A stretch of 64,000 nucleotides of DNA from Paraburkholderia caffeinilytica (GTDB lineage: Bacteria; Pseudomonadota; Gammaproteobacteria; Burkholderiales; Burkholderiaceae). A program made the translations under genes and the position numbers. Location: NCBI RefSeq assembly GCF_003368325.1, contig NZ_CP031467.1, forward strand, positions 4,278,001 to 4,342,000, given 5' to 3'. Shown piece after piece: positions 8,643 through 17,038 of this stretch (position 1 is its first letter; every line of letters starts with the position of its first letter). The notes under the pieces were generated by a model. The model made no database searches. It saw only the letters and a list, made by a program, of their open reading frames with translations, and had not been told where the DNA came from.

Positions 8643-8821
8643 TCACCTGACTGGGCTTTCAAGGGTTGGGTTTTTGCGTCAGGGATTGATGCCCGAAGGG
8701 GCGAGACGCGGTACGCGGCTTGACGCGGAGCGCGAAAGCCCGCCCGAAGCGTCAGCGGCGGGGACGCCCTCCATCGTGACGGGCGAAGTGTCTGGATTAA
8801 CGAAAGTGCGCGCTTGCTGCA

Positions 8822-9091
8822 ATGGAGGCATTGTCAAGCAACGATCTAACGATGCCTGTGCAGCCTGAGACCGAATTGATGGACGACGTCGTGGTAACGG
8901 ACAAACCCCGCCGCCCGACCCTTGCCAGCGCGCTCGAGCGGCGGGAGCGCCTGAGCGCGTTCAGGGGCTCGCGCATCCATTTCGACGCGTTCGAACCCGA
9001 AGTGGTGGAGATCAGGCCTTATAAGGATCAGGACGGGACCTTGGAGCTCAATTCCAGGCGTGTTTCGGCTTTTGGCTCTGCGCCCCGCTGA
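8822..9091 (+). CDS. Small hypothetical protein upstream of ImmA/IrrE gene
   Basis: This is an 89-residue acidic-to-neutral protein with no family I recognise and no signal peptide or membrane segment. It starts at ATG 8822, and in-frame ATGs follow at 8852 and 8879. It contains LASALERRERLSAFRG in the middle, probably helical. It lies downstream of leader copy B and 119 bases upstream of the ImmA/IrrE gene. In many mobile elements an ImmA gene is preceded by its XRE-type repressor target, but no helix-turn-helix is visible here. It could be the remnant of a larger gene. Confidence 0.45.
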   Translation: MEALSSNDLTMPVQPETELMDDVVVTDKPRRPTLASALERRERLSAFRGSRIHFDAFEPEVVEIRPYKDQDGTLELNSRRVSAFGSAPR

Positions 9092-9155
9092 TCGCTTGTC
9101 AACCAAGTGCATGTTGTCAAGTCTTAGAATATACAAGATGTGGTGATAATTTTTC

Positions 9156-9183
9156 TTGAATACACCATCAATTGTGGTAATCT
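9156..9183 (+). promoter_or_regulatory. Sigma70-type promoter for ImmA/IrrE gene
   Basis: TTGAAT (9156-9161) and TAATCT (9178-9183) are separated by 16 bases in an AT-rich stretch that stands out from its surroundings. The start codon follows at 9211. The sequences GTGGTGAT just upstream and ACACCATC inside the spacer form a loose inverted repeat that could be an operator. Confidence 0.45.
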
Positions 9184-9210
9184 GGATTGTATAGGTTCGG
9201 GGGTTCCCAC

Positions 9211-9921
9211 ATGGAAAAGATCGACAAGAAAGCGATCGACGACGTCGCGAAGCTCGTCCGCTTTGAAATCTACCAGCGCGCCAAACGCAGCCACAGCACG
9301 GTGCCGCATGTGCTCCAACTGCTCCGGCCGGAACACGCCGCGCGAGTGCACGGCGTCGAGTATGAGGAAGTGGCCGGCTCGCTTGGCGTGCATGGTGTTG
9401 GCAAGGAAACCTACGAGGTCGCGGGACTCATTGACCCGCAGCGAAATCTGATCAGGGTTTCCGGCAAGTTTTCCTACGAGATCCAGCGCTTCACCGGCGC
9501 GCACGAACTCGGTCACCACTTCCTGCATCGCGGCATGTCTCTCCACCGCGACCGTCCGCTGGACGGTTCGTTGACGGGGCTCGACAAACGGGAGCGGGAA
9601 GCGAACTACTTCGCTGGTACGTTCCTCGCCCCCGAGCAAATTGCCAAGAGAGCGTATGCGGCGCGGTTCGGCAGCAAGCCTCTGCATTTGACGGATGATG
9701 TTGCATTCGCCCTGAAAGGCGCGAAGGACATGCATGACCTGATGCGCACGTCAGGCACGGGCTCGCGACAACTCGCTCGGGCGATAGCGGGTGCCACGCA
9801 GTTCGGTCCTGGGCGCCGCTTCGATTCCCTTGCCTCGGTTTTCGGCTTGTCCATCACGGCGATGGCAATCCGTCTCGAGGAGATCGGTCTCGTCGAGGAA
9901 GTGAGCCTCGTCAACGACTAG
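9211..9921 (+). CDS. ImmA/IrrE family metallo-endopeptidase
   Basis: This protein has 236 residues. The zinc protease motif HELGHH lies at about residues 98-103 in the context FTGAHELGHHFLHRG, and a downstream acidic motif (REANYFAGTFLAP) supplies the third zinc ligand. Both are hallmarks of the ImmA/IrrE (COG2856) family. A C-terminal helical part (FGLSITAMAIRLEEIGL) resembles the usual DNA-interaction helices of the family. The ATG at 9211 was chosen over a TTG at 9189, which lies in the promoter. ImmA of ICEBs1 cleaves the element repressor to induce excision and transfer; a similar regulatory role for this island is inferred. No partner repressor was found in the window. Confidence 0.85.
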   Translation: MEKIDKKAIDDVAKLVRFEIYQRAKRSHSTVPHVLQLLRPEHAARVHGVEYEEVAGSLGVHGVGKETYEVAGLIDPQRNLIRVSGKFSYEIQRFTGAHELGHHFLHRGMSLHRDRPLDGSLTGLDKREREANYFAGTFLAPEQIAKRAYAARFGSKPLHLTDDVAFALKGAKDMHDLMRTSGTGSRQLARAIAGATQFGPGRRFDSLASVFGLSITAMAIRLEEIGLVEEVSLVND

Positions 9922-9938
9922 TCCGCCGTGATATCTTT

Positions 9939-9957
9939 GGGCGCCTCTGCAGGCGCT
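9939..9957 (+). terminator. Hairpin after ImmA/IrrE gene
   Basis: GCGCCT and AGGCGC form a six-base-pair stem with a four-base loop 20 bases after the stop codon. There is no T-run after it, so it may be a weak terminator or an RNA-stabilising hairpin. The next 230 bases, up to 10184, contain nothing I recognise. Confidence 0.3.
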
Positions 9958-10184
9958 CAAACAAATCGGGGAGCTGTGCCGGTAGCACTAACGCTTCAAC
10001 AACTGGGCGCAAATTTGAGGACGACGGGATGTATTCGTCATCCCCGTATGTGGTTTCCAAGACCGACAAAGCGTTGCCTCCTTGCGTAGTCGACTTTGTC
10101 TGGCTGCATGGCAGGCACTACCCGATACCCAAAGGCAACGGTTTCACCGGAAGCAAAGGGTGCGATTTCAACGGCGTAATACCT

Positions 10185-11306
10185 TCAGGGGTTACCAGAG
10201 GTGCGCAAAGACATGAGGTCCCGTGCTGATTGTCGGAAGGCGGCTGCGACGCCTGGACGCGAAAATTGAAACAGTTCGTTTATGCCGGAAGCGGAACTTA
10301 TTGAGAGCTCGTCGTAGCGAACGACAGGCAGCTCCCTGTTGTTCTTGAATCTTCTGTCGGGACCGCCTGACTTGTTGACGTATTGCCAGGTGCGCCCGAC
10401 TACGGCGGCGTCCGTAGGGACGGCTTCGCCTTCGATGAACTGCGTTGCGCCGTCTCTGATTGCTAGTTCGCCGTATCCGACCGCCGCGACGCTACTTCCT
10501 GTGACAACGAAGAGCCGGTCAGGACAGAAGTAGAGTGTGTTCGGCCCTGCAACAATATAGGGAATGTCGAAATTGCACTTTACCTTCGAGAATGGACCTA
10601 TGCCTAACTGCAGCGCTTTGCGTTGTACAAGGCTAGAAGCTCCCGCATGATATTTTCTGTCCAGTACGCGACCCGTGGCGTCGATTCGCCACTTGGCCCC
10701 GGATGCCGCGAGTTGCTCCACGCCATCTGCCAACGAAGAGAATGCTTGTTCGGAGTTTGCGTCTAAATCGTAGAACAGGACTGTTGCGCGTCGAGCTGTG
10801 TCCCAATAATAGACCCACGTGGCCGCGAAACACATCGCAATTGCAATGATGCCGCTTGCAAGCGAAGCCAAAAGTCCATTGTCTGCCAATGCTGCAGCGA
10901 CAAGGATGGAAACAATCGCCAGTACGGATATCCATGGCCATATAGCCATCATCGCTGCTTTAGTGTTGATTTCCTGGACGAGCGAGTCGAGCGAAGATAG
11001 TGCCAGTTGGTCAGCGGTCACCGAAGACACGCTGACCATGGGACCAACTGTAGTGTTGGGAGGCGGGTTCAGTGTGGGTGGCGAGGCTCCGTTGGGGCGA
11101 GGGCCATTTGAGTGCGGCCGATTAGCTGGCGACGAGGGTAGGGTAGCCCGATAGGTGAAACCGCCCTTCGAGACCGACACGTAGTTGCCCCGCGGACCTG
11201 TTCCGATGCGAAAACCGGGGACCCCGACGGACACACCGATGCCGGCACCAGATAGATTAAAGCGGAATGGTCCAGCGGATAGCGATTTCCTGTAGCTCAG
11301 TCCCAT
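10185..11306 (-). CDS. DUF4236 membrane protein, last gene of kinase-phosphatase operon
   Basis: This protein has 373 residues. Residues 1-55 match DUF4236: GLSYRKSLSAGPFRFNLSG, then VSVGVPGFRIGTGPRGNYVSVSKGG. A Pro/Asn-rich linker follows. Two adjacent hydrophobic segments lie near residues 117-135 and 140-160. The C-terminal half (about 165-373) is soluble, with CNFDIPYIVAGPNTLYFCPDRLFVV in its middle; I do not recognise it. The ATG at 11306 follows GGGGAG eight bases upstream. It starts 21 bases after the exported repeat protein and is the last gene of the operon. DUF4236 has no established function; placing it at the membrane end of a phosphorylation system is inferred from position. Confidence 0.75.
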   Translation of the reverse strand: MGLSYRKSLSAGPFRFNLSGAGIGVSVGVPGFRIGTGPRGNYVSVSKGGFTYRATLPSSPANRPHSNGPRPNGASPPTLNPPPNTTVGPMVSVSSVTADQLALSSLDSLVQEINTKAAMMAIWPWISVLAIVSILVAAALADNGLLASLASGIIAIAMCFAATWVYYWDTARRATVLFYDLDANSEQAFSSLADGVEQLAASGAKWRIDATGRVLDRKYHAGASSLVQRKALQLGIGPFSKVKCNFDIPYIVAGPNTLYFCPDRLFVVTGSSVAAVGYGELAIRDGATQFIEGEAVPTDAAVVGRTWQYVNKSGGPDRRFKNNRELPVVRYDELSISSASGINELFQFSRPGVAAAFRQSARDLMSLRTSGNP

Positions 11307-11327
11307 TGAATTCTCCCCGATACCTTC

Positions 11328-11990
11328 TTATTGAGCGACGCACCAGTTGCCAATCATTCTGAAGCCAGAGTCACATTCCCATCCGTTCCATGTGTTGGCT
11401 AGGTGGGCGCTAGGTGGCAAGCTGATGGCAGAGCACGTGTTACCCATGCGTCTGAAACCTGTATTGCAGTCCCAGTTCGAGCCAACGCCAGTCAAATGCG
11501 CGTTGGACGGCATGCTCTGCATCGACATGCATACTGCCCCGAATCGCAGAAATCCATCGTCGCATTGCCATTGCCCATCTGTCGAGACTCGATGAGCGTT
11601 GGGGGGCATTGCCATCGGGACGCACCCCGATGGACCGGCAGTCATTCCAGCAGGACAGTCAGCTCGCGCGCGTTGATTGACGGAATTCGTACATCCAATG
11701 CGGTCGACACCTGGCGGGCATAAGGGCTGGCTACTTGCAGATGTGTTTTGCCCCGCGGCGGTAGGCAACGATTGTGCTTGGCTTGGAGATTGGGGCTGCG
11801 ACGTCATCGGTGATGCATTCACAGGAGGCGGTGCAACAGGTCCAACCGGCTTCCCGCGAAAGGCATTTAGAAATTGGTCAACCTGAATGGGCGCCTCTTG
11901 CGCCTGACCATAAGTTGCACCTAGAAGCAACAGGCCGGTCAATGACAGGCTAAAAGAGGCGTAGCACTTCGACCTAAGTAAGCTTCTCAT
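11328..11990 (-). CDS. Exported Cys-rich repeat protein of the kinase operon
   Basis: This protein has 220 residues. An N-terminal signal peptide (basic MRSLLRSK, hydrophobic LSLTGLLLLGA, likely cleavage after GQA near residue 30) sends it out of the cytoplasm. A Pro/Gln/Ser-rich linker covers about 45-90. The rest is Cys-rich: a segment with CPPGVDRIGC, then three repeats of about 30 residues built as P-x-x-A-H, an aromatic W-x-C, G-F, then G-x-x-C. The Cys pairs suggest disulfides in the periplasm or outside. The ATG overlaps the kinase stop codon by one base, so translation is coupled. I do not recognise a named family. An exported partner of a cytoplasmic kinase is unusual and may be a sensor or effector. 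Confidence 0.7.
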   Translation of the reverse strand: MRSLLRSKCYASFSLSLTGLLLLGATYGQAQEAPIQVDQFLNAFRGKPVGPVAPPPVNASPMTSQPQSPSQAQSLPTAAGQNTSASSQPLCPPGVDRIGCTNSVNQRARADCPAGMTAGPSGCVPMAMPPNAHRVSTDGQWQCDDGFLRFGAVCMSMQSMPSNAHLTGVGSNWDCNTGFRRMGNTCSAISLPPSAHLANTWNGWECDSGFRMIGNWCVAQ

Positions 11991-13936
11991 CAGCGCACCT
12001 GCATGACGGCAAGGTCCGCCTCTGCTTGGGCGAGTGCATGCCAAGTTGCTTCCAGTGCTCCCTTGGCATTGTTCTGTCGCCCAATTATTTCGTTGCGAAG
12101 GTCTTGCAGTTGCCGTGCCTCGTCTCTGAGTTGCTGTTCGATGTTGTTGCGCATCGACGCGACTTTGGTATTCACCGCGTTAATGTCCTGCTGCGTCGGA
12201 GCTGCACCGGCAGTGGGAACAAATCGTTGTTCGATACTGCGCTTCCATGCCAGCAGATTTGCCGTAAGTCCGGTGCCAAAGCCAGGAATGCCAGCGACAG
12301 CGGCTGCTGAAATATCTGCCGCCGATTCGATGCCGAACGAGACGAGGGTTTGCTTGCGCTGCTCACCCACGCCAGTAATCTTTGCGGAATGAATGAGATG
12401 ACGGTCGAGGAAATCATGCAGCTGCCGGGCGACTATCGATGCCTGCAGTTGTTTCATCTCGCGCGCGAGCACTTGCGGCAGGTCATCCAGTCGAGCTTTG
12501 ACTTGGCTTGCCGACCGCGCTTTATCCGAAAGTCGTCGGTCAGACCGCAGGCTTTCGTAGTTGGAAAGTGCCTGCTCGTATGCTCGCTTTGTGCTCTCGA
12601 CAACGCTCTTTCGCGTAATGAGTTCGATTGGTGTGGCCGGTTTTACACCATGGATGGCAAATGCACCCATCACGAACCAGAGCGGCCATAGCTTAGGGAC
12701 AACCAGAGACATCAAAAACGCGAGGAGGCAGATAGCGGCGTAGGTCAGTCGTGTCTTCGTAACGCCTTTGCTTACGGATGTCGGCGGTGGTCGCCCCGTC
12801 AGATTGAGTGGTGGTGGGTTATACGTCGGTAGCGACGGTAAGGCACTTAGGGCCTGAATTTGCGACCAGAGAGCAGCAATGTTGGCGCCCGCAACCTGAA
12901 AGTTTATGGGTGCACCGGTGGCTGATGCCGGTGTGAAGTAGGGTGTTCCGAGTCTATCCCGCTCGCACCAGACGCAGGTGTTTAGATGCCCAGGATACTT
13001 GTGACGGGGCTCTGCGCTGCATGAACGCAACGAGTGTAATAGCCCGTCCAGAGCGGCAACCCACTCTTTCGCCTTGGGGCGGCCGTATTTCGCGCCTACT
13101 TCAGTAAAGGCGCGCCAGAAGAGGTCGCCCATGGTTGTGGGCAGATATTCCAACCCTAGCGCTCTCGGCGGCATATCGTTTAATCGAGCGAGCCTGTCAG
13201 CGCCATACGCGAAGCGGAACTCCTTAATTGACCGTTCCAACGGGAGGTCGCCGGATATTTTGGGAATCCCGGAGAAGGGATGCCGCGCCATAAACAGCAA
13301 CTGGAAAATCAGGACGGCCAGCCCGAAGTTGTCGTGATTCGCAGTACGGGTTACGCCATGAAATGAGCCCAGCCCCTGTAACTCCGGCGGAGTATAGTGA
13401 GGAACCCCCACTGTGCATGGGAAGCTGGCCGAAGCTGTGTTGACATGAAACGAGTCGCAGTCAAGCAGCTTGACGGTCCCTTGGTGGCTGACAATGATAT
13501 TGTTTTCATTGACGTCCCCGATCGCGTGTCCATGCGCGTGTATTGCATCGAATGCTGCCGCGATGTTCCTCGCTGTCCCAACTAGAAACGAGAAATCGAC
13601 TTTTGGGAATGTCTGCCGTCTGCTCGCAACGCCGTACAGTTGGTGCACGGGTTCGTAGCCGGAAAACTTTGGCATAGTGAACCCGGCTACTGGCCCTGGC
13701 TTGCGTGCCAGCAGAACATTGATCGGCCACGCTGCAATCTGTTTCAGATAGGTGTCACCCACCTGCGCCATCGCGCGTAGCTTTGCCTGCCGATCCGCAT
13801 CCAGAGCGTGGGAATACATCTTGGCGGCCACGTTTTCCCCGTTATGCGTCGCATCGAAGACAGCGCCTTCACCGCCTTGCCCCAGCTTCTTACCGAGCGT
13901 GAGCTGGTTTCCCTGTTCGTCAAATGCCACGGACAT
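11990..13936 (-). CDS. TerY-P-type Ser/Thr protein kinase with zinc and helix-hairpin-helix elements
   Basis: This is a 648-residue protein. The N-terminal kinase domain has a Gly loop (LGQGGEGAVF, near 20), an ATP lysine in VAAKMY, a catalytic loop GDVNENN in place of HRDxxxxN and LLDCDSF in place of DFG, then PHYTPPEL. These substitutions are typical of the kinases in TerY-P triads. A Cys/His cluster (HLNTCVWCERD) follows near 335, then two hydrophobic segments near 410-445, a coiled coil, and a helix-hairpin-helix near 540-580 (GIESAADISAAAVAGIPGFG). The ATG at 13936 overlaps the phosphatase gene by 17 bases, with GGGAG upstream. It is expected to phosphorylate Ser/Thr, countered by the neighbouring PP2C; substrates are unknown. 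Confidence 0.85.
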   Translation of the reverse strand: MSVAFDEQGNQLTLGKKLGQGGEGAVFDATHNGENVAAKMYSHALDADRQAKLRAMAQVGDTYLKQIAAWPINVLLARKPGPVAGFTMPKFSGYEPVHQLYGVASRRQTFPKVDFSFLVGTARNIAAAFDAIHAHGHAIGDVNENNIIVSHQGTVKLLDCDSFHVNTASASFPCTVGVPHYTPPELQGLGSFHGVTRTANHDNFGLAVLIFQLLFMARHPFSGIPKISGDLPLERSIKEFRFAYGADRLARLNDMPPRALGLEYLPTTMGDLFWRAFTEVGAKYGRPKAKEWVAALDGLLHSLRSCSAEPRHKYPGHLNTCVWCERDRLGTPYFTPASATGAPINFQVAGANIAALWSQIQALSALPSLPTYNPPPLNLTGRPPPTSVSKGVTKTRLTYAAICLLAFLMSLVVPKLWPLWFVMGAFAIHGVKPATPIELITRKSVVESTKRAYEQALSNYESLRSDRRLSDKARSASQVKARLDDLPQVLAREMKQLQASIVARQLHDFLDRHLIHSAKITGVGEQRKQTLVSFGIESAADISAAAVAGIPGFGTGLTANLLAWKRSIEQRFVPTAGAAPTQQDINAVNTKVASMRNNIEQQLRDEARQLQDLRNEIIGRQNNAKGALEATWHALAQAEADLAVMQVR

Positions 13937-14705
13937 CAGTTGCTCCCAACGCACGTGTAGCAAGAATCAGCGTCTTATCGTCGTCGGTTCTTTCGTTTAT
14001 CGCGTCGCTACCCAGAAAACGCTCGAGTGCCGCACACAGCGAGTCGGTTTGCTCGTCAGTGGACGTCCGTAGAGCCTTGAACATGGGTTCAAAGAACGGC
14101 GCATGCGCTGTTTCGCTGGAGAACACCAGGGCAAGGCGCTGCAAGCCGTCACTGAACAGAGCGGCCTCGTCGGTCGTCCACCGTACTTCGATACGCAAAT
14201 GGTTATGCGCGTCGGCATCCGTGACGAAATAGGTCATGTTTGCGTACTCGCCAGACTCGGGCCAAAAAACCGGCGTGAGCGTACCTTCATGCCGCGCGAC
14301 GATTGCTCCGTCACCGACCTGAAAATAGAGCGCTTGGGTTGGCCCAATGACTACACCGAGCAATGTGCACGCCAGCTCGCGCGTGGTTACGTTGCGAGCG
14401 GTCGCAGCTTTTGTGATTTCTGCTCGCACATTCTCGAGTAACTCGGCAGCCAACTCTGTCTTCAGACCCGCTTCACCTGCGACCTCGACCGCTTTAATCA
14501 GAAATCTTCCGCTGGTCTCGCAAGCAATCTCAGCTCCTACCTCTCCGAACTGCGCGCTTCCAGCCCCGTCGGACGCGAGAGCGACCAGAAAAACGGCGCC
14601 GTTTGCGTCATTCGCGACGTGGTAGAAGCAGCTGTCCTGGCACGGCGCTGACGTTTGGACATGCGAACTGCCGACAACGGAAGCGCCAATGACTCGCCAG
14701 CTCAC
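13920..14705 (-). CDS. PP2C-type Ser/Thr phosphatase of the TerY-P triad
   Basis: This protein has 261 residues. It starts [15 protein letters not shown], then CQDSC and [20 protein letters not shown], the metal-binding DGAGS block of PP2C_2 phosphatases. [30 protein letters not shown] and DDDKTLILA complete the set of metal-ligand motifs. The GTG at 14705 overlaps the vWA stop codon (GTGA arrangement), so the longer upstream reading is not needed. Translational coupling with the vWA and kinase genes indicates fixed stoichiometry. It should remove phosphates added by the kinase. A second, decayed relative lies at 18.3-19.3 kb. Confidence 0.85.
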   Translation of the reverse strand: MSWRVIGASVVGSSHVQTSAPCQDSCFYHVANDANGAVFLVALASDGAGSAQFGEVGAEIACETSGRFLIKAVEVAGEAGLKTELAAELLENVRAEITKAATARNVTTRELACTLLGVVIGPTQALYFQVGDGAIVARHEGTLTPVFWPESGEYANMTYFVTDADAHNHLRIEVRWTTDEAALFSDGLQRLALVFSSETAHAPFFEPMFKALRTSTDEQTDSLCAALERFLGSDAINERTDDDKTLILATRALGATDVRGI

Positions 14706-15379
14706 ACTGAGGCCCAGCCCGTGGGCGCCGCGAGGGGAACCTCGGTGCCCGGCGTTGAGCGGGAAACGGCTGCCATCGACGCAGACAGCCACTGGAACAG
14801 TTCGCGGAATTTCAATCCCTGCAGCGACAATGGCTGACGAGTCGAAATCTGGGCGAGTGTATCCATATTCGCGCCCTGTACTCCGACCGCGAAGAAAGCG
14901 AATTTCTTTGAAGCTTCGCCTTCTCGAACTCGGGCCGCCGCTGATTGCCAGGCATCCGTCGGACCGCCGTCTGTGATAAGGAACACCCATGGGCGGTAGT
15001 AGGAGATGCCGTTTGCTTTGTATTCGGCTTTTCGCGCTTCGAGCGTGTCCAGCGCGAGGTTGATAGCAGAGCCCATTGGCGTATCGTTATGGGCCGTCAG
15101 AGTGGGTGGGAAGAAGTTCGGTGCCGTGTGGAACGGCATTTCGAGTGTGGCGGGGCCGAATGTCACAATCGCTGTGTCAACCCGCTTCATCGCGAGAGAG
15201 TCTGCGGCCAGCTCGTCTTTGAAAGTCGTCAGGCCAGCGTTGAGTTGAGCGATTGGCTCTCCGCTCATGGAGCCTGAACGGTCAAGGACGAGCACGCAGG
15301 GGCAGCGTTGCTCAGGATTTTCGGCGAAATTGTCCGTGCCGAATGCTACCTGCGTAGCAAAGTCATTGTTCTCAGTCAT
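14702..15379 (-). CDS. TerY-like von Willebrand factor A protein (first gene of triad)
   Basis: This protein has 225 residues and is essentially one vWA domain. The MIDAS metal site is intact: DRSGSMS near residues 33-39, the threonine in [10 protein letters not shown] and the aspartate in [10 protein letters not shown]. TerY proteins have the same layout ([14 protein letters not shown] followed by a helix). It is the first gene of a five-gene operon, with the start at ATG 15379 and GAGAAG upstream. In TerY-P triads the vWA protein is thought to be an adaptor for the kinase-phosphatase pair. No terC, terD or other tellurium-resistance gene is present in the window, so a tellurite phenotype should not be assumed. 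Confidence 0.85.
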   Translation of the reverse strand: MTENNDFATQVAFGTDNFAENPEQRCPCVLVLDRSGSMSGEPIAQLNAGLTTFKDELAADSLAMKRVDTAIVTFGPATLEMPFHTAPNFFPPTLTAHNDTPMGSAINLALDTLEARKAEYKANGISYYRPWVFLITDGGPTDAWQSAAARVREGEASKKFAFFAVGVQGANMDTLAQISTRQPLSLQGLKFRELFQWLSASMAAVSRSTPGTEVPLAAPTGWASV

Positions 15380-15457
15380 GGTCTTCTCGCTATGCGGCGC
15401 TGGCTAAGCTCGGAACCGCGCGTTAGTATTTAAGCCTGAGATAATAATCCAAGAATC
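15380..15457. promoter_or_regulatory. Divergent promoter region of the triad operon and exported protein gene
   Basis: These 78 bases separate two divergent starts, so both promoters must lie here or inside the genes. The stretch is AT-rich around 15425-15450 (TATTTAAG and GATAATAAT), giving candidate -10 elements in both directions. No clear -35 pair could be assigned. Confidence 0.35.
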
Positions 15458-16375
15458 ATGTCCGCAAGTAAAGCTCCAGCTTATTTAGGTTTGGTCTTCG
15501 CTGTAGCAATGGGCGTGCTCGTATCCGGGGCTAACAAACACACGTCATCTGACGTCGCGGCGCCGCCCGATATCGCAAGTGCGCCGGCGACAGCGGTGTC
15601 GCAACCGACCGAACCTGAGTCCGTTCCCGCTGCCGTATGGAAGTTGCAAACGTTAAAAATTGGCCCCTTGCGGGTAAAGGCAAATCTGCCGTCCTACGGG
15701 ATTAATGCGACTTGCATGTTGCCGAGCCCTGCTGACGACGAAGTCAGCATGTGCCAACCAGTTGTGGGAACCTCTGATACGTCCATCTGGCAAATTCGGA
15801 TTGTCAGCCAACGCGACCGCTTCGTGCCGTTGACCTGGTTCGACAGTGTGACCCAATCACTGCGCGGGATGCCGGTCGATGTTTTGACTCGCCAACTGGG
15901 AAACGAAGCCAACCTAGTGACCAAGGCAGGGTTTACCAGCGCTGCGCTTCTCGCGCCCGGCGACTTGTCGGGAGCCGTAGCTATCCGTGGCTCCGCTGCA
16001 GCGCCTTCAGCATTCGCCGCTGCTAAACCGCAATCGTGTGTCTACGCGTTTTTGCTCGCAGCGAACAGGCCAGCGACGGTTCTATACTGTGCTGCGAATG
16101 ACGAGGATGCGCTGGCTGGCACTCAGAAGATTGTTTCTTCCTTGCTGAAGTTCAACACATCTGCTGAATACAAGCGTGGCAGTGCGCAAGGCGTCGAGCA
16201 CAACCTGTATCTGAAGCGCCTGAAAGCAGCAGGCGGCGGCGCGCCGGAACTTCTGTCTTCCGAGCAGGCGTATGAGCAGTCGACGGCAGCCGAGTGTGAA
16301 AGGTACCCAGTTATATCGCAAGAGCGATACCAGTGCTATGAGGGATTTGCCGCCAATCGTCTACCGATGTTGTGA
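15458..16375 (+). CDS. Membrane-anchored or exported protein of unknown function
   Basis: This is a protein of 305 residues. A hydrophobic N-terminus (AYLGLVFAVAMGVLVSGA, residues 8-25) is an uncleaved anchor or signal peptide. An Ala/Pro/Ser/Thr-rich linker to about residue 60 follows, then a domain with six or more Cys (CMLP, MCQP, CVYAF, YCAAN, ECERY, YQCYEGF). The last part is helical and ends in YERYQCYEGF-like Cys pairs. No family is recognised. It diverges from the vWA gene across 78 bases and shares the exported, Cys-containing character of the 11.3 kb repeat protein, so it may belong to the same system. Confidence 0.6.
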   Translation: MSASKAPAYLGLVFAVAMGVLVSGANKHTSSDVAAPPDIASAPATAVSQPTEPESVPAAVWKLQTLKIGPLRVKANLPSYGINATCMLPSPADDEVSMCQPVVGTSDTSIWQIRIVSQRDRFVPLTWFDSVTQSLRGMPVDVLTRQLGNEANLVTKAGFTSAALLAPGDLSGAVAIRGSAAAPSAFAAAKPQSCVYAFLLAANRPATVLYCAANDEDALAGTQKIVSSLLKFNTSAEYKRGSAQGVEHNLYLKRLKAAGGGAPELLSSEQAYEQSTAAECERYPVISQERYQCYEGFAANRLPML

Positions 16376-16469
16376 TGTGCTTGTCTCGCACCGATAGAAA
16401 TGTTGTGTCGAAGACCTAAAGTTCTCGACGCAACTGTCGTCATGCAGGCATGAAGTCCTGTGAGGATGT

Positions 16470-16712
16470 ATGGCGTTCGAATACAGGATGGTTCAGGTTC
16501 CTCCAAACATTGCGGTCCGTGCACGCGAGCATAGAGGTAAAGAGGCAGCCGCCTATCTGGGAAGGGGTGTCAACGAGTACGCGCGACATGGATGGGAATT
16601 TTATCGCGTCGATAGCATTGGAGTGAATGTCCAGCCTGGATGCTTTGATGCATTGTTTGGTCGCAAGGCGCAGTCTGCAACATACTATGTCGTTACCTTC
16701 CGACGGCGCTGA
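16470..16712 (+). CDS. DUF4177-like small protein
   Basis: This is an 80-residue protein starting FEYRMVQVPPNI and ending TYYVVTFRRR, with NEYARHGWEFYRVDSIGV in the middle. The pattern of a Tyr-rich first strand, GWE-(F/Y) and a last beta strand is that of DUF4177, a small fold of unknown function. The preceding sequence carries a weak ribosome site (GTGAGGATGT). Its stop codon lies inside the candidate start of a YidD-like gene, so the two may be translationally coupled. Confidence 0.65.
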   Translation: MAFEYRMVQVPPNIAVRAREHRGKEAAAYLGRGVNEYARHGWEFYRVDSIGVNVQPGCFDALFGRKAQSATYYVVTFRRR

Positions 16713-16912
16713 TTAGCGCGAGCGAGGCGGTAATCGGTGTCTATCGGAGGCTTGCCTCGGTTGCACTCCGAGACGCTTGCTTTTTCGAGCCGACTTGTTC
16801 GGAATATGCGCTGCACGCGATTCGCAGATATCGACCTTTTCGGGGGTGGATGAAGGCGTTGCGACGAATTGCCAGGTGTCGGCAATCGAATGGCGGGATA
16901 GACGAACCATGA
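16709..16912 (+). CDS. YidD-like membrane insertion factor (non-canonical start)
   Basis: The frame ending at TGA 16910-16912 encodes ISASEAVIGVYRRLAS, then CFFEPTCSEYALHAIRRY, RPFRGWMKALRRIARC and GGIDEP. This is the YidD (DUF37) signature, including FxPTCSxYA and the RIxRC motif. YidD is a small amphipathic protein that assists YidC-dependent membrane insertion. No ATG, GTG or TTG exists in this frame between the previous stop (16646-16648) and the domain. The most likely start is CTG 16709 or ATT 16712, overlapping the DUF4177 stop. It may be a fragment of a once longer gene or use a rare start. It is an extra copy in the island, separate from the usual rnpA-yidD-yidC locus. Confidence 0.6.
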   Translation: MISASEAVIGVYRRLASVALRDACFFEPTCSEYALHAIRRYRPFRGWMKALRRIARCRQSNGGIDEP

Positions 16913-17038
16913 TCCTATAGACTCTTGGGAGTCGCGCGTCTCAAGGCAGCCAGTTAGGCAGGAAGGGTGCGCTTGAGTCTGTCATTCACAACCTATTGAA
17001 CTTCTGATTATTTAGTCAAAGTTCTCTGAGTCAAAAAA

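Noticed and set aside
10185..15379. Tellurite resistance operon
   Set aside because: The vWA protein is TerY-like, but terB, terC, terD, terE and terZ are absent, so a tellurite phenotype is not supported by this sequence.
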